Source: an uncultured Sulfitobacter sp.
GTDB lineage: Bacteria > Pseudomonadota > Alphaproteobacteria > Rhodobacterales > Rhodobacteraceae
NCBI GenBank assembly: GCA_937138475.1
Contig: CAKZPD010000030.1
Coordinates: forward strand, 1-64,000
Reading direction: 5' to 3'
DNA length: 64,000 nucleotides
Every line of letters starts with the position of its first letter. Position 1 is the first letter of the stretch. A model generated the notes under the pieces. The model made no database searches, was not told the origin of the DNA, and was given only the letters and a program-made list of their open reading frames with translations. Made by a program: the position numbers and the translations under genes. Positions 23,338 through 32,565 of this stretch are shown here, in pieces.

Positions 23338-26331
23338 ATGTCTTACCGGAAATATGAATGGTCCGCCTTCACCGAGGCCGATTTGCTGCAAGGCGTGAAC
23401 GGTCGGTCGATCGGCCGGGGCGACAGCTTTACCATGCCAGGGGCGGCGACGGTGACGATGTCAACCTGGGATAACGACGGCGCCCTTTCGGGGGATTATC
23501 GCGACCGCGCCCTGGACCACAGCGGCCAGCAGGCCACCATTGACGGGGTCAGCCTTGGCACACAAATTTACGCTGAAAAATACCACGTTCTAAAAGGGTC
23601 CGATGGCCGCAAGTATTATCTGATCGAGATCGAACTGGAACATGGCGATGCTCCGGGCAAGGGCGATGATTACTTTACCTTTTATGGCGATGTTCCGCCC
23701 GCTGGGGTTCAGCTTTCGGTGGTGGGCACCTGCAATGTGCGCGGATCATGGGTGGATTATAAATGCCTGGGCGCGGGCGATTCCGCGCCGGCCAATACGC
23801 CGCCTGTGTTCACCAACCTGCCCGCAGATGGGATCATTTGTGTCGATGAAAACACCCGGTTTGTCATTGATGTGAACGCCAGCGATGCCGATGGCGATGC
23901 GGTCAGCTTTCAGATCATTGGCGGACGCGATGCCGCCTTTTTTGAGATCGACCCCCAAACCGGCGAGCTGACCTTCAAGGCGCCCCCCGATTACGAGGCC
24001 CCGTCCTCGGGCGGGGGCAGCAACACCTATGACGTCAAGATCGAGGTCACCGACGGCAACGGCGGGCGCGACGTCAAGGCGATGTGGATCAAGGTCAAGG
24101 ATGTGGCCGAAGATGGCGGTGGCCAATGCACCGTGATCGAGGCCGAAACCATGCAGCTGAACGGGTATCGCGTCGAAGGGCGCGGCGATGCCTCGGGCGG
24201 GGCCGGGATCAAGCTGACCAGCGCGGTAGGCTATGCGTCGACCACCTTTGCCGGGCCGGATGGGCGCTATGATTTGAACCTGACCTATATCGACGAAAGC
24301 GATGGGCAGGGCTTTATTGATGTCTTTGTGAACGGCGTCTTTCAACATTGCATTTCGCTCAATCAGGACGATGGCGGCAATGGTGTCGATGGCCAGTCCA
24401 GTTGGACAACGGTCGCGATTGAGGATCTGGCGCTAAGCGCGGGCGACACGGTCACCTTGAAAGGGCGCGGCAATTGCGGCGAATACGCCCGGATCGACAA
24501 GATCGAGCTGTGCCAGGATGGCCAGACCTGTCCGCCCGGCTATGCGGTGCTGGATTTCGAAGGGCTGGACAGGGGCGCCGTCGTCGACACCCAGTTCGCG
24601 GGTGTGACCATCACGGCGCAGCGCGATGCCAACAACACCCCGGCCAATGACGCGATGATCTTTGACAGCAACGCCCCAACCGGCGGCGATCATGATCTGG
24701 GGTACACCGGGCGTGGCAACATTCTGATCGTCTCCGAGGACAACGACAGCAGCGATCCAGACGACGCGGTTGGCGGCATGATCCGCTTTGATTTTGACCA
24801 CCCGTCGGATTTGCACGACATTGTCTTGCTGGATATCGAAGAAACCGGCGGCAGCATTGTGCTGACCTTTCAAGATGGCACAACGCGCAGCATCGCTATT
24901 CCTGCGGTTGGCAATAATTCGGCCCAGACCGTGGCGCTGGATGCTGCAGGCGTGACATCCATGCAGATCAATCTGGCCGGCTCTGGCGCGGTGGATGATC
25001 TGTGCTGGAAGCCGGGTGATCCGCCGGTGGCCACGGCGTCGATTGGTGACAAGGTGTTTATCGACGCCAATAACAACGGCCTTCAGGACGCAGGCGAGGT
25101 CGGCCTGGCGGGCGTTGCGGTTGATCTTTTGGATGGCGGCGGCGCCGTGCTGGACAGCACCGTGACCGACGCGCAGGGGATGTATCTTTTTGATGGGCTG
25201 GTGGCGGGGGACTATGCCATTGCCTTTGCCGAACCGGATGATTTTGACTTTACCCTGGCCGATCAGGGCGCCGACGATGGCGCCGACAGCGACGCCAATG
25301 CCAGCACCGGGCGCACCGGGATCTATACCCTGGCCGAAGGCGAGGCAAATCTGAGCGTCGATGCCGGTGTGGTCAGCCACAACCCAGACGCCCAGGACGA
25401 TGCGGCCACCACTTGCGCCAATGAAGCCATCAGCGTGGATGTCCTGGCCAATGACAGCGACAGCCCCGGCGATGTGCTGACCATCACCCATGTCGGCGGG
25501 CAGGGCATCACCGAGGGCAGCAGCGTCAGCATCGGCGGCGTGGTTGTCACGCTCAGCGGTGGCGCGCTGCTCTTTGACGGGGCGGCGGCGCATGTCGGGC
25601 TGAACGTCGGGGATGAGGTCACGCAAAGCTTTGCCTATACCGTGTCGGATGGCAAAGGCGGCAGCGCAAGCGCCGCGGTCGATGTGACGTTTTGCGGCAC
25701 TGCCGAAACGCTTGACGATATGTTCGCCAGCCTGCCGGCATCGGGGATGTATCAGGTCGCCGACGAAGCGGTCAGCGCCCCGGTTGGGCCGGGCGCCTAT
25801 GATCTGCGTGTGTCCGGCACTGGCGACGCGCGCCTTGATGGTGTGACCTTTGCCCAGGCGTATTGCCTAAGCCTTTTGGATCCGGCCGACACAGCTGACA
25901 GCTTTGCCACCGCGCCATTCTTGGCCGGGGATATCACCGACGGCAAAGATGGATCGGTGTTTGGCGCCGCGCAGACCGGATTTGCCAATGGGTTGGCGGC
26001 GGCGGACAACCTGGATCTGGTCAACTGGATCTTGGCACAAGACTATGAGAACGACGCCAGCGGCCAATACACCGGCTGGGAGGTCCAGCGCGCCATCTGG
26101 GAGCTGACGGACCAATATGACACCGACTATCTGTCGGCCATCGACCCCGCTTATGGCGATGATGCCGACGTGGATTTCATTGTCACCCAAGCCTTGGCCA
26201 ACGGCGAAGGCTTTATGGCCGGGCCGGGCGGGATCGCCAGCTTTATCGTGGATCCCAACCCCGCCACAGCCACCAATTCTCAGCCGTTCATCGTCGCGTT
26301 TCAGTTCGACGACTTTGATTGCCTGTGCTGA
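23338..26331 (+). CDS. Multidomain surface protein with cadherin-like, CBM-like, SdrD B-like and thioester-like domains
   Basis: 997 residues from the ATG at 23338. No signal peptide and no clear RTX repeats are seen, so the export route is unknown. Domains: unassigned N-terminal 1-150; cadherin-like about 153-259 (FVIDVNASDADGDAVSF); CBM6/malectin-like about 263-394 (IEAETMQLNGYRVEGRG); beta domain about 401-560; SdrD B-like about 567-681 (SIGDKVFIDANNNGLQDAGE); cadherin/Ig-like about 683-787; and 789-997, which resembles a thioester domain with Cys843 in QAYCLSLLDP and Gln917 in WEVQRAIWELTDQ. Such Cys-Gln bonds let Gram-positive adhesins bind targets covalently. There is no CTERM or LPXTG tail. 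The VPEID-CTERM peptide and XrtE genes follow on the same strand, so a joint role at the surface is likely but unproven. Confidence 0.75.
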   Translation: MSYRKYEWSAFTEADLLQGVNGRSIGRGDSFTMPGAATVTMSTWDNDGALSGDYRDRALDHSGQQATIDGVSLGTQIYAEKYHVLKGSDGRKYYLIEIELEHGDAPGKGDDYFTFYGDVPPAGVQLSVVGTCNVRGSWVDYKCLGAGDSAPANTPPVFTNLPADGIICVDENTRFVIDVNASDADGDAVSFQIIGGRDAAFFEIDPQTGELTFKAPPDYEAPSSGGGSNTYDVKIEVTDGNGGRDVKAMWIKVKDVAEDGGGQCTVIEAETMQLNGYRVEGRGDASGGAGIKLTSAVGYASTTFAGPDGRYDLNLTYIDESDGQGFIDVFVNGVFQHCISLNQDDGGNGVDGQSSWTTVAIEDLALSAGDTVTLKGRGNCGEYARIDKIELCQDGQTCPPGYAVLDFEGLDRGAVVDTQFAGVTITAQRDANNTPANDAMIFDSNAPTGGDHDLGYTGRGNILIVSEDNDSSDPDDAVGGMIRFDFDHPSDLHDIVLLDIEETGGSIVLTFQDGTTRSIAIPAVGNNSAQTVALDAAGVTSMQINLAGSGAVDDLCWKPGDPPVATASIGDKVFIDANNNGLQDAGEVGLAGVAVDLLDGGGAVLDSTVTDAQGMYLFDGLVAGDYAIAFAEPDDFDFTLADQGADDGADSDANASTGRTGIYTLAEGEANLSVDAGVVSHNPDAQDDAATTCANEAISVDVLANDSDSPGDVLTITHVGGQGITEGSSVSIGGVVVTLSGGALLFDGAAAHVGLNVGDEVTQSFAYTVSDGKGGSASAAVDVTFCGTAETLDDMFASLPASGMYQVADEAVSAPVGPGAYDLRVSGTGDARLDGVTFAQAYCLSLLDPADTADSFATAPFLAGDITDGKDGSVFGAAQTGFANGLAAADNLDLVNWILAQDYENDASGQYTGWEVQRAIWELTDQYDTDYLSAIDPAYGDDADVDFIVTQALANGEGFMAGPGGIASFIVDPNPATATNSQPFIVAFQFDDFDCLC

Positions 26332-26394
26332 GCATAAAGACCTTGCCATCCCTTGCGCGGGGGCGGCAACGCGTTGTGACAACAGCGCACCCAC

Positions 26395-26428
26395 GGTCAG
26401 GTCGCTTCATACCCCCTGCGGCCTGACC
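26395..26428 (+). other. Hairpin between adhesin and VPEID-CTERM gene
   Basis: GGTCAGG pairs with CCTGACC, with further GC pairing inside, in the 136-bp gap between the two genes. No T-run follows, so it is more likely an mRNA-stabilising or partial terminator structure that sets different levels of the two products. Confidence 0.4.
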
Positions 26429-26467
26429 GGCCTTAGTAACCATCACGAGTAAAAAGGAGAATTAAAG

Positions 26468-26647
26468 ATGAAAACGATTGTTACCGCCCTTGTTGGCCTT
26501 GTAATTGCCGCCCCTGCCTTTGCATCGGGGGCTGTGCCGCTGCCGCCCGGTGCCGCTGTTCCTGAAATCAGCGCGCTGGAAGGCACCGCCGCCTTGGCCG
26601 CCGTCGCCGCTGTTTTGATGTTGTTGTGGGAACGGCGCCGCGCCTAA
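26468..26647 (+). CDS. VPEID-CTERM peptide (XrtE substrate), 59 residues
   Basis: ATG at 26468 with an AAGGAG site nine bases upstream; TAA at 26645-26647. The N-terminus MKTIVTALVGLVIAAPAFA is a signal peptide with an AFA cleavage site. The C-terminal half is the sorting signal: AVPEISALEGTAALAAVA, a hydrophobic helix, then WERRRA. VPEIS stands for the family's VPEID. After both cleavages the mature product would be only about 15-20 residues, mostly SGAVPLPPGAA, so the substrate is almost nothing but its own sorting signals. It lies 74 bp upstream of XrtE, the pairing known for this system. Confidence 0.85.
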   Translation: MKTIVTALVGLVIAAPAFASGAVPLPPGAAVPEISALEGTAALAAVAAVLMLLWERRRA

Positions 26648-26721
26648 GCGCCGTCTTCACCGCCCGTGCCCGGCCAAAGGGCGCGGGCCTTGGCGCAGGG
26701 TTATTCAATTAAGGTCAATAT

Positions 26722-28332
26722 ATGGTCGCGATGCCTGATCGGTTCTCAAGCCAGCCGCCCAACCGGCCCGCCCTTGCGCATAAACCGGCGCTTTTGCTTG
26801 CCGGGGGGCTGGGGCTTTTTCAGTTGGCCAGTATCGGGCTGCTGTATAAACACGGCGTTGAATTTGAATGTCTTGCCAATTGGCCTGCGGCGGCTTGTGC
26901 CGGGGCCAGCGGCATCTTGGTCAGCCTTTATGCCGCGCTTGCGGCGCTGGCGCTTTATTTCATGTTGGCCCCGCAGGCGCTGCGCGATCTGCTGGGCGAG
27001 GCGGGGCACAGTTGGGCCCCTTTGCTGCTTAATCTGACCGGGTTCGCGCTGGCCCTGCGTCCGGCGTTGATTTTGTTTCCGGGGCAGGGCACGGCGATGT
27101 TGGTGCCGGTCTTTACCCTGTGGATCATCGGCTTTTCCGGCGTTTTGCTGGGGCTGATGTGGTTTGTCGCCCCGGCTGCGCGTTGGATGCGTTTGCTGCG
27201 TGGGCATGGCGGGCGCCTGCTGCCGGTGCTTTTGGCTGGGCTGCTGGCGCCGCCCTTGGCAACCTTGATCCGGCCGCTTTGGCAGATCGACAAGGTTGCG
27301 GATGTAACCTTTGATGCGGTTGCCGGCCTGGTGCAGCTGCTTGGCTATCAGGTGCAGGCGGATGCGGCGCATAAGATCATCGGCGCCGATGGGTTTTTCA
27401 TCAACGTCGCCCCGGTCTGTTCCGGGATCGAGGGCATCGCCCTGGTCACGGTATTTGTCAGCCTTTATCTGATCCTTTTCCGGTCCGAGCTGAAATTCCC
27501 ACTGGCGTTCTTGCTGTATCCGGTCGGCATCGCGCTTAGCGCTGGGCTGAACGTGGTGCGCATCACCGCCTTGCTTGCCCTTGGGCTTGAGGGTTTTCCC
27601 GAATTGGCCGTCGGCGGATTTCACAGCCACGCCGGCTGGTTGATGTTTACCCTTGTGGCGCTTGGGCTGATCCTGGTGGCGCGCCGTGTGCCGATCTTGC
27701 AGCGCCGCGCCGCCGCGCCGCGCCCCGCCGCCCCATTTCTGCGCGATCCGCATGTCGCCGAAATCCTGCCCTTTGCAATCTTTATGTTCAGCGCGCTGTT
27801 GGCGCAGGCGTTCAGCAATGCGCCGGGCGTGGTGTACCCGTTGCGATTGCTGGCGATGGCCGGGGTCTTGTGGCTGTTCGTGCCAATTTACCGGCGGTTT
27901 GACTGGCGGCTTGATCCTTTGGCGCTGGCGGTTGGGGCGCTGATCGGGCTGGTTTGGGTGGCGGTGCCGGTGCAGGCGGGGGCGGCTGCTCCGGCCATTG
28001 CCGGGCTCAGCGGGCTGTGGTTGGTCTTGTGGATGGTGGCGCGCGGGCTGGGCACGGTTCTGGCCGTCCCCCTGATAGAAGAGCTGTTCTTCCGCAAGTA
28101 TCTGCAAGGCAAGCTGACCGCATGGGCCGGGCCGGTGGTCGGGATCGGGATCAGCGCCGCGGGTTTTGCCATGCTGCACGATCGCTGGATTTTGGCGTTC
28201 TTTGCCGGTTTGGCCCTGTCCTTTGTGATGCACCGCCGGCGCAACGTCACCGCTGCTGTCCAGGCGCATGGGCTGGCGAACCTGATCGTCTTTGTCGTGG
28301 CGGTGCTGTCTGGAAATCTGAATATAATCTAG
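26722..28332 (+). CDS. xrtE: Exosortase E fused to a CPBP/CAAX-type protease (VPEID-CTERM system)
   Basis: 536 residues, polytopic. The N-terminal half is an exosortase with the transpeptidase-like triad: Cys233 in APVCSGIEGIAL, Arg280 in LNVVRITALL and His301/His303 in GFHSHAGW. The C-terminal half (about 350-536) is a CPBP intramembrane glutamic protease: Glu453-Glu454 and Arg458 in EELFFRKYLQ, His486 in FAMLHDRW, and His516/Asn520 in AHGLANL. This fusion is the defining form of the exosortase E/protease of VPEID-CTERM systems. The exosortase should cut or transfer the 59-residue peptide encoded just upstream; what the protease half cuts is unknown. All catalytic residues expected for both halves are present. 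Confidence 0.92.
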   Translation: MVAMPDRFSSQPPNRPALAHKPALLLAGGLGLFQLASIGLLYKHGVEFECLANWPAAACAGASGILVSLYAALAALALYFMLAPQALRDLLGEAGHSWAPLLLNLTGFALALRPALILFPGQGTAMLVPVFTLWIIGFSGVLLGLMWFVAPAARWMRLLRGHGGRLLPVLLAGLLAPPLATLIRPLWQIDKVADVTFDAVAGLVQLLGYQVQADAAHKIIGADGFFINVAPVCSGIEGIALVTVFVSLYLILFRSELKFPLAFLLYPVGIALSAGLNVVRITALLALGLEGFPELAVGGFHSHAGWLMFTLVALGLILVARRVPILQRRAAAPRPAAPFLRDPHVAEILPFAIFMFSALLAQAFSNAPGVVYPLRLLAMAGVLWLFVPIYRRFDWRLDPLALAVGALIGLVWVAVPVQAGAAAPAIAGLSGLWLVLWMVARGLGTVLAVPLIEELFFRKYLQGKLTAWAGPVVGIGISAAGFAMLHDRWILAFFAGLALSFVMHRRRNVTAAVQAHGLANLIVFVVAVLSGNLNII

Positions 28333-28380
28333 GGCGTTATAAATATACCTGGGCCGCGCGTAATTATATTTACCGGCGGC

Positions 28381-29349
28381 TTATTTATATTCAATCAAGC
28401 GGGCCGGGCCGCGGCGCAGCCGCCCAAGCGCAAAGGACATGATGCCCAGGCTTTCCGGCAGGGCGCCCAGCGGCAGAAACATTGCCTCGGTCCAGCTGTG
28501 CCCCTTTTGGCGCAATCGCAGAACCTGAACCGGCCAGATGGTGGCCAACACCCCGCCCCACGGCACGCTCAGCGTGGCCCCGGCCACCACCGCCGGGATT
28601 GCAATGCCCCATGTCAGGCTGCGGCGCAGTTGCGGCACATAATGGCGGTCGGGCGCCGCCCCGGCCAAGGCGACACCATTGGCATAGGCAAACCCGGCGC
28701 GTTTGCGCCTTTGCCACCATTGTGAAAACTTAGTCATATCAATGTCATGCCAAACCATCTCGGCGTCCAGGCGCCAGATGATGCCCCCTTTGCGGCGCAG
28801 CCGCAGGCACAGTTCGGGTTCTTCTCCGGCGATTAGATTTGGGTTGAAACCCTGCACCGCCCGAAACCCGGCAAGGTTCATGATGGCGATACCGCCGCAG
28901 GCGTCGCTGGGGCCTATGGGGGTGTTCCATTCGGCCTCGGCCAGGCGGTGATACACCGATGCCTCTGGCCGGCGCTCGCGCACGCGGCCAGCCAGGGCCA
29001 TCACTTGGCTGTGGGCCGGGTCGCGCAAAAAGGTCAGGGCGGTTTCGACCCAACCGGGCCGCATCTCGCAATCGCCATCAATAAAATGCACATGGGTCAG
29101 ATCGGGCCAGGTTTCGGTCAAAAGCTGCACCCCGGCGTTACGGGCACGGGCCGCGGTAAAGGGGCGGCGGGTGTCCAGCCTGTGCACCTTGGCGCCCAAA
29201 TGCTGCGCCGCCTGCACGCTGTTGTCGGTCGAACCGGAATCGACGTAAACCACCTTGTCGATCTGTGGCGCAAGGCTGTGCAAACAGCGCAAAAGCCGGT
29301 CGCCTTCGTTGCGCCCGATCACCACGGCGCCCAGGCGGATATCGGTCAT
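28381..29349 (-). CDS. Family 2 glycosyltransferase
   Basis: 322 residues from the ATG at 29349, which overlaps the stop of the upstream gene as ATGA. A GT-A fold with LGAVVIGRNEGDRLLRCLHS, VVYVDSGSTDNSVQAAQ, the acidic FIDGDCEM (DxD-type) motif and AGEEPELCLRLRRKG. A C-terminal hydrophobic region suggests membrane association. Wording is close to EPS glycosyltransferases that place hexoses on lipid-linked repeat units. Last gene of the wecG - polymerase - GT2 - GT2 operon. The linked sugar is not readable from sequence. Confidence 0.85.
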   Translation of the reverse strand: MTDIRLGAVVIGRNEGDRLLRCLHSLAPQIDKVVYVDSGSTDNSVQAAQHLGAKVHRLDTRRPFTAARARNAGVQLLTETWPDLTHVHFIDGDCEMRPGWVETALTFLRDPAHSQVMALAGRVRERRPEASVYHRLAEAEWNTPIGPSDACGGIAIMNLAGFRAVQGFNPNLIAGEEPELCLRLRRKGGIIWRLDAEMVWHDIDMTKFSQWWQRRKRAGFAYANGVALAGAAPDRHYVPQLRRSLTWGIAIPAVVAGATLSVPWGGVLATIWPVQVLRLRQKGHSWTEAMFLPLGALPESLGIMSFALGRLRRGPARLIEYK

Positions 29350-30329
29350 TTGCTTTCCCACGGGGCAAAGCGTGGCCCCAAGGGCGACCAGATATTGCGC
29401 CAAATATCAATGGCTTCTTGGCTGGCAGCGGGATAAGGCCGCCGCCCGGCAAGCCATCGCAGCCGCGCCACGGCCCGCCCCAAAGCCCAGCAAAAATTGG
29501 CACGCCAAAGCCCGCCGCGCCCATAGGCCAAAAAGAAAAACCGGGTGCGCGCGCTATAGTAATAGGCGGGCAGACGCGCGTGGGCCTTGGCCAGCGCCAC
29601 CACCGGGCCAGAGCCGCCGCCAATGTGCATGGCCACCGCCTGCGGGGTATGCGCCATCGTCCAGCCGGCCCGCTTGGCCCGCAGGCAATATTCAGCGTCT
29701 TCAAAATAAAGGAAAAACCCTTCGTCCATGGGGCCGATGTCACGGATCATCGCACGGCTGAGCAACACGCAGGCAAAGCTGACCCAATCGGCCTGTTGCA
29801 CGGTCAGGGGCACCTGCGGCGCGACCTCGTGGCGGTGCAACAGCCGGGTGATCGGCCCCGAACACGCGCCGCGAATAAATTCGCTGGCAGGGCTGTGAAA
29901 GCGGAAATGACTGCTGTGGGGGGTGCCGTCCTGATTTGTGATCACAGGCGACACAAGCCCGGCGTCGGGTCGGGCGGTGGCGGCGTGCCACAGCGCCCCA
30001 AGGCAGCCCGGCTGCACCTGAGCATCAGAGTTGAGGACAAGGTAATAGGCGGCATCAAGCCGAGCAATGCCGCGATTATGCCCGCCGGCAAAGCCGCTGT
30101 TCACATCCGATGCAAGGATGCTGACCTGATCTGTGTGCCGATGATCTGTTACCCAGTCGGTTAATTTTTGAATGGAATTGTCGCCGGAATCATTGTCGGT
30201 GACGACGATATGCGCGGTCAGATTGTTGCTGCGCGCAAGATCCATCAACACCGATTCCACACAGGCGATGGTCAATTCGGGTGTTTTATAATTGATGATT
30301 GAAATCACCATGTCCAACCCATCCGTCAT
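29346..30329 (-). CDS. Family 2 glycosyltransferase, rhamnosyltransferase-like
   Basis: 327 residues. VISIINYKTPELTIACVESV, VVTDNDSGDNS, GFAGGHNRGIARLDA, LVLNSDAQVQPG (DxD position) and MDEGFFLYFEDAEYCLRAK together are the pattern of WbbL/rhamnosyl-type GT2 enzymes. With the dTDP-rhamnose operon at 46597-49932 in the same island, rhamnose transfer is a reasonable inference. Both its start and its end overlap neighbours by 4 bp (ATGA), so translation is probably coupled along the operon. Confidence 0.83.
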   Translation of the reverse strand: MTDGLDMVISIINYKTPELTIACVESVLMDLARSNNLTAHIVVTDNDSGDNSIQKLTDWVTDHRHTDQVSILASDVNSGFAGGHNRGIARLDAAYYLVLNSDAQVQPGCLGALWHAATARPDAGLVSPVITNQDGTPHSSHFRFHSPASEFIRGACSGPITRLLHRHEVAPQVPLTVQQADWVSFACVLLSRAMIRDIGPMDEGFFLYFEDAEYCLRAKRAGWTMAHTPQAVAMHIGGGSGPVVALAKAHARLPAYYYSARTRFFFLAYGRGGLWRANFCWALGRAVARLRWLAGRRPYPAASQEAIDIWRNIWSPLGPRFAPWESK

Positions 30330-31762
30330 TTTTGGAACCTCGCATAGCGGGTTTTAACGTGACGGGTGTTTTGCCGGGTATAGGGGGACGGGGTTGCGGG
30401 GTCTTGCGGGGGGGGCTGGGTCGTGGGGGCGGTGTCGCGGGCGGTCTCAAGCCGGCCGGCAAGCGCGCCCGCCGTCAACCAGATCAGCGCATTCAGCCCG
30501 CTGTTGGGGATCAGGTCGATCAGGTTGGCCCCCAGCACCAGACACAAGCCCGAGGTGGCCAGATGTGCCGGGATATTTCGGTTCAGCGCCAACAGGATCG
30601 GCGCGGCGCAAAGCAAGCCGAACACCGCAATATAGCGCAGCCACCCCCCCATCACAAAGGTGATCACCCACGCGCCGTCGGCCACCGATGTGTCGCGGCC
30701 ACGGGCGTCATACATGCGCGCCCGCCCCCAGCCGCCCCAGCCAAAAAGCGGGCGTTCGGCGGCGCGTTCAAGGAACAGGTCTTCGTTGTCCAGGCGCAAC
30801 CGAAGCGAGCCGGCGCGCTCGGGCGAGATGCTCTCGGCGTATTGGGTGATTTGCGCTGTCGGAATATATCCGGCATTGCGCAAAGTGGGGTACAAAAGCA
30901 CCACGCCGGCAATCGCCGCAGCGGTCAAAAGCTGAAGGCGCGCATTCAAAAGCAGCACGGCAGGCAGCAACAAAATGGCAATGGCAAAGGCCCCCAAGGT
31001 GCTGGCCATCAACAGCGCAAACAGCACCCAGCCCCCCAAACCAAGGTAAATCCGCGCCGATTTATCGGCCCGAAACGCCGCCACGGCCGCCAGGCAGGCG
31101 GTGGAAAAAAAGATCCCGACCATCAGGCCATGGCTGAGAAAAACGATCGGTCGCCACCAGCTTCCGCGCCGGTGCTGGATCCAGTCATGCGGAAAATATC
31201 CATAGACCGAAAGGTTGATTTGCGGCGACATGCGCACCTCAAAGAGGGCAAGGAACGCATAAAGCGCAGCGGCAATGGCCAGCGCCTTGAGCAGCAGCAA
31301 ATGCGATTCAGATGTGGCCAGAAACTTGCGGGCCAATAAAAAAGGAGAGAGCATGATCAAGCTGCTTAGGACGCTTGAAAACGCATCATAGGGGCGCAAG
31401 CCCGGCAAGAAGCGCCCGGCAACCGCGATTGGGTCGGTGTTGGTCATGACCGTAGAAAAATCGCTTAGGATCAACAAGATAATCAATGAGAGGATCAGCT
31501 TGTTGCGCGGCATCCAGCCGGGGCGCGCATCAGATTGGTCGGCCTTTTGCGCCGCCCCGCTGAGCCAGGAAATCAAGATCACCAGGGCGCCTGCCATGAA
31601 AACCTTGTCAAATTTCGGCAAGATCGGCAGATCAAGCCCGACGTCAGTGGGCAACAGCAAATAGGCGCTGATCACGCTGAGAATGACCGCCAGCTGCACC
31701 CGATAGCGGGCGAAAAAGCCCATGACAACGAAGGGCCAGGAAACAAGCGCCAAAAAGATCAT
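30326..31762 (-). CDS. O-antigen ligase/polymerase (Wzy-like) membrane protein
   Basis: 478 residues from the ATG at 31762, which overlaps the wecG-like stop as ATGA; the frame opens further upstream inside that gene. About 12 hydrophobic segments, a long polar periplasmic loop (about 275-345) with RAGSLRLRLDNEDLFLERA and RPLFGWGGWGRARMYD, and a Pro/Thr-rich C-terminal tail. The RxxLW/RPLFGWG-type loop and topology are those of the O-antigen ligase/Wzy superfamily. In this Wzx-containing island it is the best candidate polymerase for the EPS. Ligase versus polymerase cannot be settled from sequence. Confidence 0.82.
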   Translation of the reverse strand: MIFLALVSWPFVVMGFFARYRVQLAVILSVISAYLLLPTDVGLDLPILPKFDKVFMAGALVILISWLSGAAQKADQSDARPGWMPRNKLILSLIILLILSDFSTVMTNTDPIAVAGRFLPGLRPYDAFSSVLSSLIMLSPFLLARKFLATSESHLLLLKALAIAAALYAFLALFEVRMSPQINLSVYGYFPHDWIQHRRGSWWRPIVFLSHGLMVGIFFSTACLAAVAAFRADKSARIYLGLGGWVLFALLMASTLGAFAIAILLLPAVLLLNARLQLLTAAAIAGVVLLYPTLRNAGYIPTAQITQYAESISPERAGSLRLRLDNEDLFLERAAERPLFGWGGWGRARMYDARGRDTSVADGAWVITFVMGGWLRYIAVFGLLCAAPILLALNRNIPAHLATSGLCLVLGANLIDLIPNSGLNALIWLTAGALAGRLETARDTAPTTQPPPQDPATPSPYTRQNTRHVKTRYARFQK

Positions 31763-32565
31763 ATGTGCCGTGAATCCCCTGGGCGGTCTTGCCAGCGTGT
31801 CTTGGCCGCCAGGCAGATTAACCTTGGTAAAATCGCGAAACAGGCTGCGTATCGTTTGGCAAGGCGGCGCGGGTTGCTGAGCAGGCGCCACAACCATTCC
31901 GCGGCGATGGCACGCGCCCATTTGGGGGCGCGCCTTTGCGTTCCGGCGATAAAGTCCAGCCCGGCGCCGATGGACACAAAGCCGATGTGCGGCGCCCGGC
32001 CCTGGGCCCAGGCGGCGAATTGTTCCTGCTTGGGGGCGCCAAGGGCCAAAAAGCAGATTTGCGCCCCGGATTCTTGCAAGGTTTTGGCATGGGCGCGGGC
32101 CTCGGCGCCTTGCGGGTCAAAGCGCATCGACGGGGCAATCTTGGCGACAATCCGCAGACCGGGATGCGCCGCCTCAAGACGGGCGGCGGCCCGATCCAGC
32201 GTCGTTGGGGTGCTGCCAAACAGCGCAACCGGCGCCCGGCATTCGGCGGCGATGGCGGCCAAGGGCGCGATCAATTCCGAACCGGGAATAAGGGACAGCG
32301 GCTGCCGGGCAATCCGCCCCAGCATCACGATCGGATTGCCATCTGCGGTCACATGGCTGTGGGCCAGATAGGCCCGCCGAAACGCCCGGTCATGCCGTAA
32401 CTTTACCAAGTGATCCAGGTTCAGCGTCGCGATGCTGAACCCCTGCCGGGTTTGCAGGCGGTGCTTGATATCGGCCAAAAGCGGTGTCAGCGACGGGGCA
32501 TTGACCGTCAGGCATTCCGAGGCATCTTGGGGATCCGGGGGAAAATAAGCCAGCCAGTTCATCAT
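31759..32565 (-). CDS. WecG/TagA/CpsF-family glycosyltransferase
   Basis: 268 residues from the ATG at 32565 (the next codon is also ATG; a TTG at 32607 is a longer alternative). Family blocks are clear: SIATLNLDHLVKLRHDRAFR, SHVTADGNPIVMLGR, PVALFGSTPTTLDRAA, CFLALGAPKQEQFAAW and FVSIGAGLDFIAGTQRRAPK. WecG/TagA (GT26) enzymes add the second sugar, usually ManNAc(A) or a hexose, to the polyprenyl-diphosphate sugar made by the initiating transferase. It heads a four-gene operon with three successive ATGA overlaps. Confidence 0.9.
   Translation of the reverse strand: MMNWLAYFPPDPQDASECLTVNAPSLTPLLADIKHRLQTRQGFSIATLNLDHLVKLRHDRAFRRAYLAHSHVTADGNPIVMLGRIARQPLSLIPGSELIAPLAAIAAECRAPVALFGSTPTTLDRAAARLEAAHPGLRIVAKIAPSMRFDPQGAEARAHAKTLQESGAQICFLALGAPKQEQFAAWAQGRAPHIGFVSIGAGLDFIAGTQRRAPKWARAIAAEWLWRLLSNPRRLAKRYAACFAILPRLICLAAKTRWQDRPGDSRHI

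Noticed and set aside
26746..28269. A 507-codon open frame on the minus strand
   Set aside because: It is antisense to xrtE, whose two catalytic centres are intact. The composition is Gln/Arg/Pro-rich with no domain.
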